Notes: generated by a model not told the origin, from the sequence alone. A stretch of 45,715 nt of DNA from Candidatus Roizmanbacteria bacterium RIFCSPLOWO2_01_FULL_40_13 (GCA_001789745.1 MGAN01000009.1:1-45715), one strand, 5' to 3'. Positions 7,726-16,431 are shown, numbered from the stretch's first letter. Program-made: numbers and translations.

Positions 7726-8418
7726 ATCTGTATACTTTGAGATGATCTTCTTTTGTTTTAATATAGCAATAATTTGGGCGTGAATAGCTTGTTTGTTTAA
7801 GAGATTGCCATTTCTTACGCAATTGATCTTGAGCCAATGTTTATTTTTTTTACTGTTTTCCAGGTATAGCTTCTCAACTTTTTTTCTGTAAACTCCGTTA
7901 TCCTCATGAATATCGTTGGATTTATCCGAAAGGTATTTTTTTTTGCCTTTTTGCTTAGATAAGACTGAACCTATTTGCCAAGGAACGAAGAGATAGATGA
8001 CGATATCTTCTTTTGGCAGCTTTTGGATTTTGTACTCGAGATCAAATACCCATTTGTTAAATTTGTCTCTATCTTGCTGGTGTAGAATTTTAGCGCCTTG
8101 ATAAACAAAGTTGGAGGTAGCGTAGCGATTACAGACTATATAGTTGCCCTTTTTGAGATGTTTACTAATTTTTTTACTTACTGTGGCGCGGTCAAGAGCG
8201 AAAACCAAAGCAGTTAGATAAGGCGACACCTGATCTAAACCACCAAACTCACCGCTTAAGAATCTGGCGACTATCTGACCATAGAATCCGTCATATTGAG
8301 GAAAGTCAAAGTAACTCACGGGTAGATGATTTTTCTTAAGATAGTCTCTTAACAATAAAGATTGAACAGTCTTACCTGATCCGTCGCCGCCGTCGATGAC
8401 AATTAGTTTTCCTTTCAT
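7708..8418 (-). CDS. tmk: Thymidylate kinase
   Basis: 236 residues, slightly longer than usual (about 210). P-loop IDGGDGSGKT (8-17), then YFDFPQYDGFYGQIVARFLSGEFG (the DFP..Y dTMP-binding region), TALVFALDRA (DR motif) and CNRYATSNFVYQG. It phosphorylates dTMP to dTDP. The start overlaps the stop of the upstream Clp-like ATPase by 4 bases (ATGA). The region after about residue 130 (LPKEDIVIYLFVPWQIGSVL, then a lysine-rich lid) is more divergent. Confidence 0.92.
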   Translation of the reverse strand: MKGKLIVIDGGDGSGKTVQSLLLRDYLKKNHLPVSYFDFPQYDGFYGQIVARFLSGEFGGLDQVSPYLTALVFALDRATVSKKISKHLKKGNYIVCNRYATSNFVYQGAKILHQQDRDKFNKWVFDLEYKIQKLPKEDIVIYLFVPWQIGSVLSKQKGKKKYLSDKSNDIHEDNGVYRKKVEKLYLENSKKNKHWLKINCVRNGNLLNKQAIHAQIIAILKQKKIISKYTDLTKSN

Positions 8419-10661
8419 AGAGTTATTACTTGATCCTGATTCAGCTTACCTTGCAGTATAACTTTGGCTATTTTATCTTCCACTTCGTCTCTTAGCAAGC
8501 GCTCTAGATTGCGCGCTCCAAATTTTGGATCATAGCCTTTGGCGACCAGATCATTGATATAAGAGTCGGAAAGACTAATCTTAACTTTATGGAGGCTGTA
8601 AATATCCTGAGAGATGACATCGAGCATCTTTTTGGCAATTAGTTTGGCGCTTTCAAGATCCAAAGGCCGATAGGCTATTACGCCGTCAAATCGATTGAGG
8701 AACTCGGGTGAAAAAATTTTTTGCTCGATAAGATGATCAATGAGACTGACGGAATTCATTTGACTAATGCGAGATCCTCCAGGGTTACTGTAAATAAAAT
8801 CCGATCCGGCATTGCTGGTTGCTATGATAACCAGATTCTTACAATCGACCCGTTTGCCAAAACCGTCGGTAAAATACCCCTCGTCCAGCACAGACAGGAA
8901 AATATTGATTAAATCCCTGTTGCCTTTTTCAATCTCATCCAAAAGCAAGACTCCGTACGGACTTTCTCTTACTCCTTTCGCCAAGAGTCCCGGATTGCCG
9001 GTATCGATCGACCCGATTAATTTAGGAATGTCAGCCGTAGACTGAAAATTAGACATATCAAAGCGAAGAAGATATATTTCGCCGCCAAAAAAAATCTTGG
9101 CTATCGCCTTGGCCGTCTCGGTCTTACCCACTCCCGTTGGTCCCAGGAATAAAAAACTGGCCAGAGGTTTTTTCCTCTTACCAAGCAGCAAAAACGACCG
9201 ACGCAAAGTAGACGCGACTTTTTTTATAGCTTCATTTTGATTGACTATTTTGGCCAGCAGCAGTTCTTCCAGGTGAATCAATTTATCTTTGGTGTTTTGA
9301 TTGACCGTGACCGGGACATGTGTTTTTTCACTGACGACTTTGTCGATTAGATCAGGCATTACAACCGTCTTATGAACTTGATCGGATTTGGCCAATACAC
9401 AGGCAGAATCCAGAAGATCGATGGCTTTTTCCGGAAAGGGAATTGCAGTAAGATAAAAATCGCTTTTTTGAATTGCTGTTTTTATCGTCTCATAAGGCAA
9501 AATAAGGCCATAGCGGTTTTCAAATGCAAAGCTTAGGGAAATCAGGATTTTTTCCGCTTCTGAGGCCGTGACTTCTTTGACATCAATTTTGACAAAAGAA
9601 CGGGCCAGCCTTTCGTTGTTAAATATATATTTTTCATAATAAAAGGGGGTAGTAATACCGATAAATTGCAGGGAATTTGATTTGGCATACTTTCCGATTG
9701 AGGAGGTTAAATCGATTTTTGCATTGTCATTTGCTAAATACCGGTCCAGATTGTCGATAAAGATGAGAATATTTTTGGCTTTTTGAGCTTCTGCAAACAG
9801 ATCTTCTAAAAAACTTTCCCTTTTTTTCAGGTCTGTCTCCTGATTTAAGATTTTCTCCATGTTGAGCCAAATAATTCTTTTGTACATGAGCATTGATTTA
9901 GTTTTGCCCTCGTACATTTTTTTGGCTAAAGCAATAACTACCGTATGCTTGCCTACGCCCTCCTCTCCGACTATGACTACATTAGCTTCCTGACTTTTGG
10001 ATAGTGTACGTTCGATTTCATCGATCTCTTTTTCCCGATCGACAATATTGAGCGTCTTATTTTGATAGGCTTGTGAGGTTAGGTCTTGGCCGTATTGGTC
10101 TAAAGTCGGTGTAAAACCTTCCGACCAATCGCGGGCAAGAGGAGGAATCGAGAAAAGATTAGCTTTGCTAAACCAGCGGGTGTGATGAATATGCTTCTGA
10201 TAATAATCCTCAAACCAAGATGCGACTTGTTTATAATTAACCTGATCGAGCAAATGCTGCCCGATAAATTTAAGTCTTAAGTGTTCCTTAACCTCCTCTT
10301 CTGATTTCCGAAAGCTGTAGGCTATAAAGCCAAAAGGCAGATATAAAAGATAAAAAACCAAAAAAAACGGAAGCGCTATAAGCAGCAAAGCCTGAAGGAA
10401 AAAATAAAAAAATAACAATGCCGATCTCATGATAAAACCAATGGATCGGGAGATGATATTAAAGCTTAGGATTGAGATCCAATGATCAAAGGAAAAACCC
10501 GCAGATCTATTTTCCGTAACCAGATTCTTCCAGGGATAAAAGAGTGTTTTCGTTAAGTCCGGGACCGAAAAAAAATAGGGTAGAAAAATGACAATATTGA
10601 CGACGGCCGTTTTAAAATTTACAAGTTGGTTACGGATAAAGAGTGAGAAATTTTTGTGCAT
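8415..10661 (-). CDS. Membrane-anchored Clp/HSP100-type AAA+ ATPase, two AAA modules
   Basis: 748 residues from the ATG at 10661, chosen because a -10 element ends 6 bases upstream and the longer frame runs into it. The N-terminal 120 residues hold two or three hydrophobic segments (about 21-32, 66-115) in place of a Clp N-domain. Then comes the ClpC-like linker TPTLDQYGQDLT, AAA-1 with Walker A GEEGVGKHT (232-240) and a Walker B reading LIFIDNLDRY, where Asn replaces the catalytic Glu. AAA-2 is complete: GPTGVGKTE (507-515), LLLDEIEK, sensor TSNAG, arginine finger in FLNRFDG and sensor-2 GARNLERLL. No M-domain and no IGF-like ClpP-docking loop are visible. It is probably a membrane-tethered unfoldase; partner unknown. 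Confidence 0.85.
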   Translation of the reverse strand: MHKNFSLFIRNQLVNFKTAVVNIVIFLPYFFSVPDLTKTLFYPWKNLVTENRSAGFSFDHWISILSFNIISRSIGFIMRSALLFFYFFLQALLLIALPFFLVFYLLYLPFGFIAYSFRKSEEEVKEHLRLKFIGQHLLDQVNYKQVASWFEDYYQKHIHHTRWFSKANLFSIPPLARDWSEGFTPTLDQYGQDLTSQAYQNKTLNIVDREKEIDEIERTLSKSQEANVVIVGEEGVGKHTVVIALAKKMYEGKTKSMLMYKRIIWLNMEKILNQETDLKKRESFLEDLFAEAQKAKNILIFIDNLDRYLANDNAKIDLTSSIGKYAKSNSLQFIGITTPFYYEKYIFNNERLARSFVKIDVKEVTASEAEKILISLSFAFENRYGLILPYETIKTAIQKSDFYLTAIPFPEKAIDLLDSACVLAKSDQVHKTVVMPDLIDKVVSEKTHVPVTVNQNTKDKLIHLEELLLAKIVNQNEAIKKVASTLRRSFLLLGKRKKPLASFLFLGPTGVGKTETAKAIAKIFFGGEIYLLRFDMSNFQSTADIPKLIGSIDTGNPGLLAKGVRESPYGVLLLDEIEKGNRDLINIFLSVLDEGYFTDGFGKRVDCKNLVIIATSNAGSDFIYSNPGGSRISQMNSVSLIDHLIEQKIFSPEFLNRFDGVIAYRPLDLESAKLIAKKMLDVISQDIYSLHKVKISLSDSYINDLVAKGYDPKFGARNLERLLRDEVEDKIAKVILQGKLNQDQVITL

Positions 10662-10667
10662 ATTTTG

Positions 10668-10697
10668 AGTATATATCAGTCTGCCTTGAAATTGCAA
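10668..10697 (-). promoter_or_regulatory. Promoter of the Clp-like ATPase, leaderless type
   Basis: Minus strand: TTGCAA (10697-10692), 18-base spacer, TATACT (10673-10668), then 6 bases to the ATG at 10661. This supports the shorter start and a leaderless mRNA. Confidence 0.6.
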
Positions 10698-10731
10698 TTT
10701 AAAAAAATAAAATGCCGCAAAAAAAAAGAAT

Positions 10732-10766
10732 TTGACAAACAGGAATTTTTTTTAATAATGTATAAA
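10732..10766 (+). promoter_or_regulatory. Candidate promoter of the PP-loop/ATP-grasp operon
   Basis: TTGACA at 10732-10737 is perfect. The -10 is ambiguous: TAATGT at 10756-10761 has an 18-base spacer, while TATAAA at 10761-10766 is a better hexamer but 23 bases away. Either puts the start a few bases before the ATG at 10775. It is divergent from the Clp-like ATPase promoter, with about 110 bases between the two start codons. Confidence 0.4.
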
Positions 10767-10774
10767 GCACAATA

Positions 10775-12157
10775 ATGTCAGATCAACCTTTACACGTTTT
10801 TCGAAAAATAAATAAAACCGGAGTCGAGATCAAAATAAAAAAAAGGGTATACGATATTAAATATCCCTACCAGATCTGGGAAAAGTTGCCTAAGTCGCTG
10901 CATCGACTGTTTGCCGACAGTCTCGCTTATATTTCAACCTGGCATCTGCCTTTGGTCAATAAAACCTTTTTAAATTATCACTTTTCCCATCCTCCGATCG
11001 AACCGGTTTTTTTTAAGATTCTCCTTTACTCTATACCGATGAATATCTTTGAGGAGCGAAATCTTAAAACCTCGGAACTGGTAAGGCAGTTTTATAACGC
11101 TAATTTCAAAACCCAGTTTAAAGCTCTTGATTCTTCCTACTCCGGTAAAAAAGTTAAAAAAAGATTGAAAAATAAAGCTATCATACTATTTTCATTCGGA
11201 AAAGACAGCCTGTTGACCTACGGGATACTCTCGGAGCTTGGGATTAACTCGGCCCTTATTTTTATGAAAGAGCCCCAGTGTTTTATCGAAAATAAGCACA
11301 AAAAGAGGTTGGCCGACAAGTTTTACCAAAAAATCGGAGTGGAGGTGAAATTCTTTTCCCTTTCCATAGGTAAGCTTCGCCAGGATAAAGATATGTGGTG
11401 GGGTTGGGACATAATTCTTTCCCAGTACGCTTTCATACTTATTCCTTATTATTTCTATCATCAGGCGCGCTATCTTTTTTTCGGCAACGAGCAAAGTTGC
11501 AATTTTTATTTGAGAGACAAAGAAGGATACTTGGTCAATCCGGTCTATGAGCAAAGCGTTTCTGCTATGCAGCTGATGCAGGATATTCCAAAACTTTTTT
11601 TTATCAAAACCCAGATCGGAAGTCTGGTTGAGCCAATCCATGAGATATTTGTAACTTTTATTCTTCATCACAGATACGCAGAGATCGGCCGTTTTCAGAT
11701 GTCTTGCTTTTCCGAAGAAGAGCAGGCTAGAAATAAGAGGTGGTGCGGCGTCTGTGAAAAATGCGCCAGGATGTATATATTTCTTAGAGCATTCAACATC
11801 TCAACCGAGCGGGTAGGTTTTTCTAACAGCGACATGCTTTCGAATAAAAAAGAAAAGTACTATGTTCTTTTCAACGGCGAAAGCGATATAAGCGCTTATG
11901 GAGGGAGCGGACTCGGGCGTGACGAGCAACTTTTGGCATTTTATCTCTCGTATAAAAACGGCGCCAAAGGAGAGTTGATCGACAGATTTAGACGTTTGCA
12001 CTTAAACGAAGCTGAGCAAAAGCAAGAAAAGTTGGTAGAGGAATATTTCGGAATCCACAGCTCCTATTCCCTACCCTCAACGCTAAGAAAAAAAGTCTTA
12101 AGAATTTTTGATAAAGAAAAAAAAGCCGCTTTAAAATATCTTGCTAAAATTTTATGA
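10775..12157 (+). CDS. PP-loop ATP-pyrophosphatase-like protein, possibly MurL-related
   Basis: 460 residues. A core of SFGKDSLLTYGILSELG (140-156) is the PP-motif (SGGxDS type with Phe-Gly-Lys) that binds ATP pyrophosphate in adenylating enzymes. FFGNE follows at 235-239, and a cysteine cluster RWCGVCEKCARM (Cys324, Cys327, Cys330, plus Cys311) probably binds a metal. This arrangement resembles MurL-type proteins, which epimerise the terminal L-Glu of a UDP-muramoyl dipeptide through adenylation, but I cannot confirm orthology. Its stop overlaps the next start as ATGA, the first link in a four-gene operon with two ATP-grasp ligases and a flavoprotein. Likely job: activating a carboxylate or carbonyl of a peptide or peptidoglycan precursor. 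Confidence 0.6.
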   Translation: MSDQPLHVFRKINKTGVEIKIKKRVYDIKYPYQIWEKLPKSLHRLFADSLAYISTWHLPLVNKTFLNYHFSHPPIEPVFFKILLYSIPMNIFEERNLKTSELVRQFYNANFKTQFKALDSSYSGKKVKKRLKNKAIILFSFGKDSLLTYGILSELGINSALIFMKEPQCFIENKHKKRLADKFYQKIGVEVKFFSLSIGKLRQDKDMWWGWDIILSQYAFILIPYYFYHQARYLFFGNEQSCNFYLRDKEGYLVNPVYEQSVSAMQLMQDIPKLFFIKTQIGSLVEPIHEIFVTFILHHRYAEIGRFQMSCFSEEEQARNKRWCGVCEKCARMYIFLRAFNISTERVGFSNSDMLSNKKEKYYVLFNGESDISAYGGSGLGRDEQLLAFYLSYKNGAKGELIDRFRRLHLNEAEQKQEKLVEEYFGIHSSYSLPSTLRKKVLRIFDKEKKAALKYLAKIL

Positions 12158-13227
12158 AAAAAAAGAAGAAAAATCCTTTGAGCAGGTCTAACTATCATAG
12201 TCTTCCCCAGTCGGTTGCCGTAATCTTCAGCGAAGTAAAAAGGAATTATTTCCCAACCCAGATGCAGTATCTCACCGAAAAAGATGCTTTTCACGATGCG
12301 CAGGTTATCGCCGACTACCTTGAGAAGATGAAGATCAGCGCCTATCTTTTTCCGGGAAATGAGATGCTGGCTGTCAAACTGCGAAGGGCTAAGCCGACTA
12401 TGGCTATAAATTTGGTCGGATCGGTCAAGGGCAATGAGTATCTGGCGTCAACCATACCGGCTTTGCTTGAACTTCTTGACATTCCCTATACCGGCGCCGG
12501 AATCCTGGGTGAATCACTCTCATACAATAAATTTTTGATTAAGAAGTTGCTGCAGCAAAACGGCGTACCTATTCCAAACTACCAACTATTTAACAATCAT
12601 AATGATCCGCTCGATCCAACGTTAAGATTTCCTTTAATTTCAAAACTAAATGAAATTCACGGAGCAGTAGAGATCACTCAAGACTCGGTATCAGAAACCG
12701 AGAAGCATCTGCGAAAAAGAATGAAGTATCTAATCAATACCTATGAGCAGCCTATCTTGGTCGAGGAGTTTATTGTGGGTCGGGAGATCACCTCGATTTT
12801 GCTGGAAGGGCTGAATAAAAAAGTTTATAGTGCGGAAAAGATCTTTAACAAGCCTGATCAAAAATATATCTTTGCCACTTTTGCTGATCAGTGGCTGGAA
12901 AGCGGAAGTGAGGCATTTAGGTATCAGCAGTACAATGATCCGCTGCTTCGTGAATATATAAAAAAAGCTTTTGAGATTACCAAGATGGCAGACTACGGTA
13001 AATTTGATATCAGACTGGACCCGTCGGGAAGATATTATTTTATAGACGCCAACAGCAATCCGGCGTTTGGTCCTAAGGAATTAGAGTGCGCCATAGCTAA
13101 TATTCTTGATCTTTATGATATCTCGTTCAGCGATATTTTAAAGCGGCTTCTGATCAATACGCTGAGAGACGCAAAAGGCAAAAAGCTGCTTCCTCTGACC
13201 AAAAACGGCTTTAACTCTGAAAATTAA
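12154..13227 (+). CDS. ATP-grasp ligase, D-Ala-D-Ala ligase-like, divergent glycine loop
   Basis: 357 residues. After a basic N-terminus the pre-ATP-grasp half contains AINLVGSVKGNEYLASTIPALLELLDIPYTGAG, as in D-Ala-D-Ala ligases, with SLSYNKFLIKKLLQQNGVPIPNY following. The usual KPxxxGSSxGI loop is replaced by SKLNEIHGAVEI (about 165-176). The distal half has LVEEFIVGREITSILLEG and the metal-binding FDIRLDPSGRYYFIDANSNP with Asp where the family usually has Glu. It should make an amide or ester bond using ATP via an acyl phosphate; substrates are unknown. It overlaps the PP-loop gene by 4 bases and precedes a second, only distantly similar ATP-grasp by 10. Confidence 0.8.
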   Translation: MKKKKKNPLSRSNYHSLPQSVAVIFSEVKRNYFPTQMQYLTEKDAFHDAQVIADYLEKMKISAYLFPGNEMLAVKLRRAKPTMAINLVGSVKGNEYLASTIPALLELLDIPYTGAGILGESLSYNKFLIKKLLQQNGVPIPNYQLFNNHNDPLDPTLRFPLISKLNEIHGAVEITQDSVSETEKHLRKRMKYLINTYEQPILVEEFIVGREITSILLEGLNKKVYSAEKIFNKPDQKYIFATFADQWLESGSEAFRYQQYNDPLLREYIKKAFEITKMADYGKFDIRLDPSGRYYFIDANSNPAFGPKELECAIANILDLYDISFSDILKRLLINTLRDAKGKKLLPLTKNGFNSEN

Positions 13228-13237
13228 TAATTGATTT

Positions 13238-14263
13238 ATGGTAAAAAGGAAAAATCTGGCTCTTATTTACAACCTTCGCCGCCACTATCCCGATCCCAAA
13301 GACCCTAGGAGCAATCTGGAAGCGGATTTCGACGACCCGCCTACTATTGGTTGGATGATCAAGCATTTAAAAAAGATAGGCTATAATGTCATCCCGATTG
13401 AGGCTGACGAAAAAGCTTATCTTAAGATATACAGGCATCGGAAATCGATAGATTTGGCTTTTGATTTTTCTTTCGGTCTCTGGGGAGAGAATAAATACGG
13501 TCATATTCCGGGGATGCTTGAGATGTTGCGGATTCCTTTTGCCACCTCCTCTTCTTTTACCAGAAACCTTACCTTGAATAAGGTTAAGATGAAGCAAATT
13601 CTAGCGGCAAATAATATCCCAACCCTTCCTTTTCAGGTTTTTAAAAATAAAAGCGATGTAAAGATAAAAAAACTTCCCTATCCCTTAATTGTTAAGCCGA
13701 TCGCCCAAGGATCATCTGCTGGTATAACCAATAAGAGTATTGTAAAAAGAGATAAAGAGTTGGAAAGACAGATAAATTTTATAAATACAATTTTCAACAC
13801 GCCTGCTTTTGTAGAGCCATTTCTTGACTTTAGGGAATTCTCGGTTCCGTTGTTGGGGAACCCTCCCAGAATACTTCCGATAATCGAGCCGGATTTCAGC
13901 TTGCTGCCAAAAAAATACCGGCATATTGATTCACTGGAGGTGAAGTGGATATTCGAAGAACAGGAAGAAACTAATTACCTGGTTTGTCCCGCAAAACTAA
14001 GCGGAACAATAAAAAATAAAATCGAAAAAGTGGCATTGGCAACTTGGGATGCGCTTGAAATTAATGATATCTGCCGGATCGATATGAGAACGGACAGAAA
14101 TGAAAATCTCTATGTTTTGGATGTGAATGCGCCTCCCGGACTGATACCTCCCGAAGTATCGATGACTTCATATTTTCCGCTTGCGGCACGGGCAGCCGGT
14201 ATTGAATATGAAGAATTGCTGAAAATAATTCTCAATTCTGCTATAAAGAGGTATAGGCTATAA
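13238..14263 (+). CDS. ATP-grasp ligase, D-Ala-D-Ala ligase-like, canonical loop
   Basis: 341 residues. N-terminal substrate-domain sequence (LALIYNLRRHYP..., SFGLWGENKYGHIPGMLEMLRIPFATSS) is followed by LTLNKVKMKQILAANNIPTLPF, the canonical ATP loop YPLIVKPIAQGSSAGI, AFVEPFLDFREFSVPLLG, and CRIDMRTDRNENLYVLDVNAPPGLIPP with Arg, Asp and Asn ligands (Asp replaces Glu in the first position of the DVN triad). This looks like a functional carboxylate-amine ligase. True D-Ala-D-Ala ligase activity is possible, but two such genes side by side after a PP-loop gene suggest a dedicated short peptide or a modified wall precursor. The next gene begins 4 bases after the stop. Confidence 0.82.
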   Translation: MVKRKNLALIYNLRRHYPDPKDPRSNLEADFDDPPTIGWMIKHLKKIGYNVIPIEADEKAYLKIYRHRKSIDLAFDFSFGLWGENKYGHIPGMLEMLRIPFATSSSFTRNLTLNKVKMKQILAANNIPTLPFQVFKNKSDVKIKKLPYPLIVKPIAQGSSAGITNKSIVKRDKELERQINFINTIFNTPAFVEPFLDFREFSVPLLGNPPRILPIIEPDFSLLPKKYRHIDSLEVKWIFEEQEETNYLVCPAKLSGTIKNKIEKVALATWDALEINDICRIDMRTDRNENLYVLDVNAPPGLIPPEVSMTSYFPLAARAAGIEYEELLKIILNSAIKRYRL

Positions 14264-14267
14264 AAAT

Positions 14268-15239
14268 ATGTACGATCTAATCATCATCGGAGGAGGCCCT
14301 GCCGGACTTACAGCCTCAATCTACGCTTCTTGTTTTGGTTTAAAACATTTAGTTATCGCTAAAACTTTAGGAGGACAGATGATGCTTGCACCTGACATTT
14401 TAAATTACCCCGGCTTTACGGAAATCGCCGGTATAGATTTGACTCAAAAGATGGTCGATCAGCTTAAAAAAAGAGGCGGAGAGATAGTAACCGACGCGGT
14501 AATCAAAGTAAGCAAAATCGAAGGAGGTTTTCTGTTAACCGCGGAACAAAATAAGGAATATCAAGCCAAAACGATTATCTTGGCAACCGGAGTTGAAAGG
14601 AGGAAGTTAAATGTCCCCGGTGAAAACGAGTACATTGGCCGGGGTATTGAGTACTGTGCCAAGTGCGGCAAGTTCGATTATCTGGGTAAGACGGCCGTTG
14701 TCATAGGCGGCGCAAATTCCGCTGCCCAAACTGCTGTTCAGGTTGCGCACTCTGCCAAAAAGGTTACCGTCATTTATCGGGGCAGCGAGCTTCGCTGCGA
14801 CGAAATTTGGAAAAAGCACATTCAAGAAAATCCTAACATTGAGATAATCTTTAATTCGACGATCTCGGAAATTAAGGGTAACGGACAGTACGTAACCGCA
14901 GTAACCATACAATCGAAAAACGAACAAGGACAGCCGGAAGCGAAAGAGCTGATCATAGACAAGGTTTTTATCGAAATCGGCGGAGTTCCGGGCACGGCTT
15001 TGCTAATTCCTTTAGGGGTATCTATGGATCCGGGTGGATTTATTGCCATTGATGAAAGATTGGCTACCAATGTGTCCGGAGTTTATGTTGCGGGTGACGT
15101 CATCAGTCACAAATACTCCATCGAGCAGATAACTTCCGCCGTCGGATCAGGCGCCCGCGCCGCCAGCCTGGTTTTTTCCTACCTCAAGCAGTCTGCAGCC
15201 CCTACTCTCTGGGGCAGCAGCCAGATAAAAAGAAGTTAA
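14268..15239 (+). CDS. Thioredoxin-reductase-like FAD/NAD(P)H flavoprotein
   Basis: 323 residues. FAD-binding GGGPAGLTASIYA (8-20), LGGQM, NYPGF, an ATG(VERRKL) segment, the redox-active pair CAKC (Cys130, Cys133), the second dinucleotide fold VVIGGANSAAQTA (145-157), and the C-terminal GVYVAGDV...QITSAVGSGARAA. Members reduce thioredoxin or related disulfides with NADPH. Two departures stand out: the Asp after CATC in the classical enzyme is Gly134 here, and the HRR NADPH-phosphate motif reads IYRGSELR. It is the last gene of the ATP-grasp operon and may act on the operon product or on a thioredoxin-like partner. It could also be the general TrxB. Confidence 0.85.
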   Translation: MYDLIIIGGGPAGLTASIYASCFGLKHLVIAKTLGGQMMLAPDILNYPGFTEIAGIDLTQKMVDQLKKRGGEIVTDAVIKVSKIEGGFLLTAEQNKEYQAKTIILATGVERRKLNVPGENEYIGRGIEYCAKCGKFDYLGKTAVVIGGANSAAQTAVQVAHSAKKVTVIYRGSELRCDEIWKKHIQENPNIEIIFNSTISEIKGNGQYVTAVTIQSKNEQGQPEAKELIIDKVFIEIGGVPGTALLIPLGVSMDPGGFIAIDERLATNVSGVYVAGDVISHKYSIEQITSAVGSGARAASLVFSYLKQSAAPTLWGSSQIKRS

Positions 15240-15261
15240 ATTTGAGTAAGACTAAGTTTGT

Positions 15262-16416
15262 TTATGACTTATTTGAGATAAGCCGCAAAAATAATTTTTC
15301 CGTTTTGTCGATCGAAGATTCAGAACTATACTTTTTCGAACTTTCAGCCGCCTCACCGGAGAATTTCTCTCTCTTTTTACTGTCCCTGAGTAGAATACCC
15401 AATTTTTCAACGAACTCTTTTTGAGATTTTACCAGAAATCCGTTTTTTCCATGATTTATAAAATCCTTGGGTCCCGGAGCCTTAAACGCTACTATGGGTA
15501 ATCCATGGATTAAAGCTTCAAGTATGACTAAAGCTTGTACGTCCGCTTTGGAGCTATAGATAAATATATCACTAAGACTATAAATTTCGGATATTTTGTC
15601 AATTTTGACAGGACCCAAGAATTTGACCACCTTAAGTAAATTTAATTTATTGACCAGTTTGAGCAAATTCTTGTCTTCGGGTCCGGCTCCCGCAAGCAGA
15701 AAAGTAATATTGAATTTTTTGTTGGATTTCAGCAAGCGGGAAACTATTTTTATAAGGACGCTTAAGTTTTTTTCTTTTGCCAGTCTTGAAACGCACAGCA
15801 AAATTGTTGAATTTGCAGCGATACCGTATTTTTTGACAAGTTTAGGCTTATCTAAGTTTTTTTCAATTTCGGAAAATCTTAAGGTAGTTATCACAGTTAT
15901 TGGTGTTTTTTGCGTTTGTTTTAAAAGCTTCCGCTTGAATGTACCGGTTTCTACCAGAATATGAGAGGCTTTGTCCATGATATTGGTGATATTTTTGGCG
16001 AAATGTTTACTGAAAAGCGTTAGACCGGTTAATTTTTTTAAATAAACTTTTGCTAAGTAAACATAATTTGTATGAAAAAAGAAAATAGAGGGACAAGCAT
16101 AATGTTTCGCTAAGCTTAGTGCCAGTCGACCGATATGGAAAGGATGATGGAAGTAGATAAGGTCGATTTTTAATGGTAATCGATGAAGTATAAAAATTTT
16201 GGGAATGGGTAAGATAAGGGGATAATCAGGATAAATTGGATTTGGCAAGGAAGCTAGTCTGATGACGTTTTTCTCAGGTCTTTGTTCTGGATGGTGAGGC
16301 GCCAATAGAGTTACATTATGACCTCTTTTTTCAAATTCTTTTTTCTGGCGGGCTAAATTTATTGCAACACCGTTAATGCTGGGAGTATAGGTGGCTGTAA
16401 TAATAAGTATATTCAT
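15262..16416 (-). CDS. Glycosyltransferase family 4 protein
   Basis: 384 residues, GT-B fold. N-terminal acceptor domain MNILIITATYTPSINGVAI with GHNVTLLAPHHPEQRP; C-terminal nucleotide-sugar domain with LLCVSRLAKEKNLSVLIKI (donor-phosphate Arg/Lys), VKFLGPVKIDKISEIYSLSDIFIYSS, and a DVQALVILEAL segment in which Asp replaces the first Glu of the usual E-x7-E. It resembles lipid-linked or diacylglycerol glucosyltransferases of this family. Donor could be UDP-glucose from the nearby galU product; acceptor unknown. It converges with the trxB-like gene, only 22 bases apart. A palindrome lies upstream (16432-16448). Confidence 0.9.
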   Translation of the reverse strand: MNILIITATYTPSINGVAINLARQKKEFEKRGHNVTLLAPHHPEQRPEKNVIRLASLPNPIYPDYPLILPIPKIFILHRLPLKIDLIYFHHPFHIGRLALSLAKHYACPSIFFFHTNYVYLAKVYLKKLTGLTLFSKHFAKNITNIMDKASHILVETGTFKRKLLKQTQKTPITVITTLRFSEIEKNLDKPKLVKKYGIAANSTILLCVSRLAKEKNLSVLIKIVSRLLKSNKKFNITFLLAGAGPEDKNLLKLVNKLNLLKVVKFLGPVKIDKISEIYSLSDIFIYSSKADVQALVILEALIHGLPIVAFKAPGPKDFINHGKNGFLVKSQKEFVEKLGILLRDSKKREKFSGEAAESSKKYSSESSIDKTEKLFLRLISNKS

Positions 16417-16431
16417 AATCTAAAATAATTA

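Noticed and set aside
10662-10697. Longer N-terminus for the Clp-like ATPase (MQFQGRLIYTQN)
   Set aside because: This stretch coincides with TTGCAA-18-TATACT, a promoter that ends 6 bases before the ATG at 10661.
12154-14263. Recent tandem duplication of one ATP-grasp gene
   Set aside because: The two proteins differ in the ATP loop, N-terminal half and most of their sequence; only general family motifs are shared.
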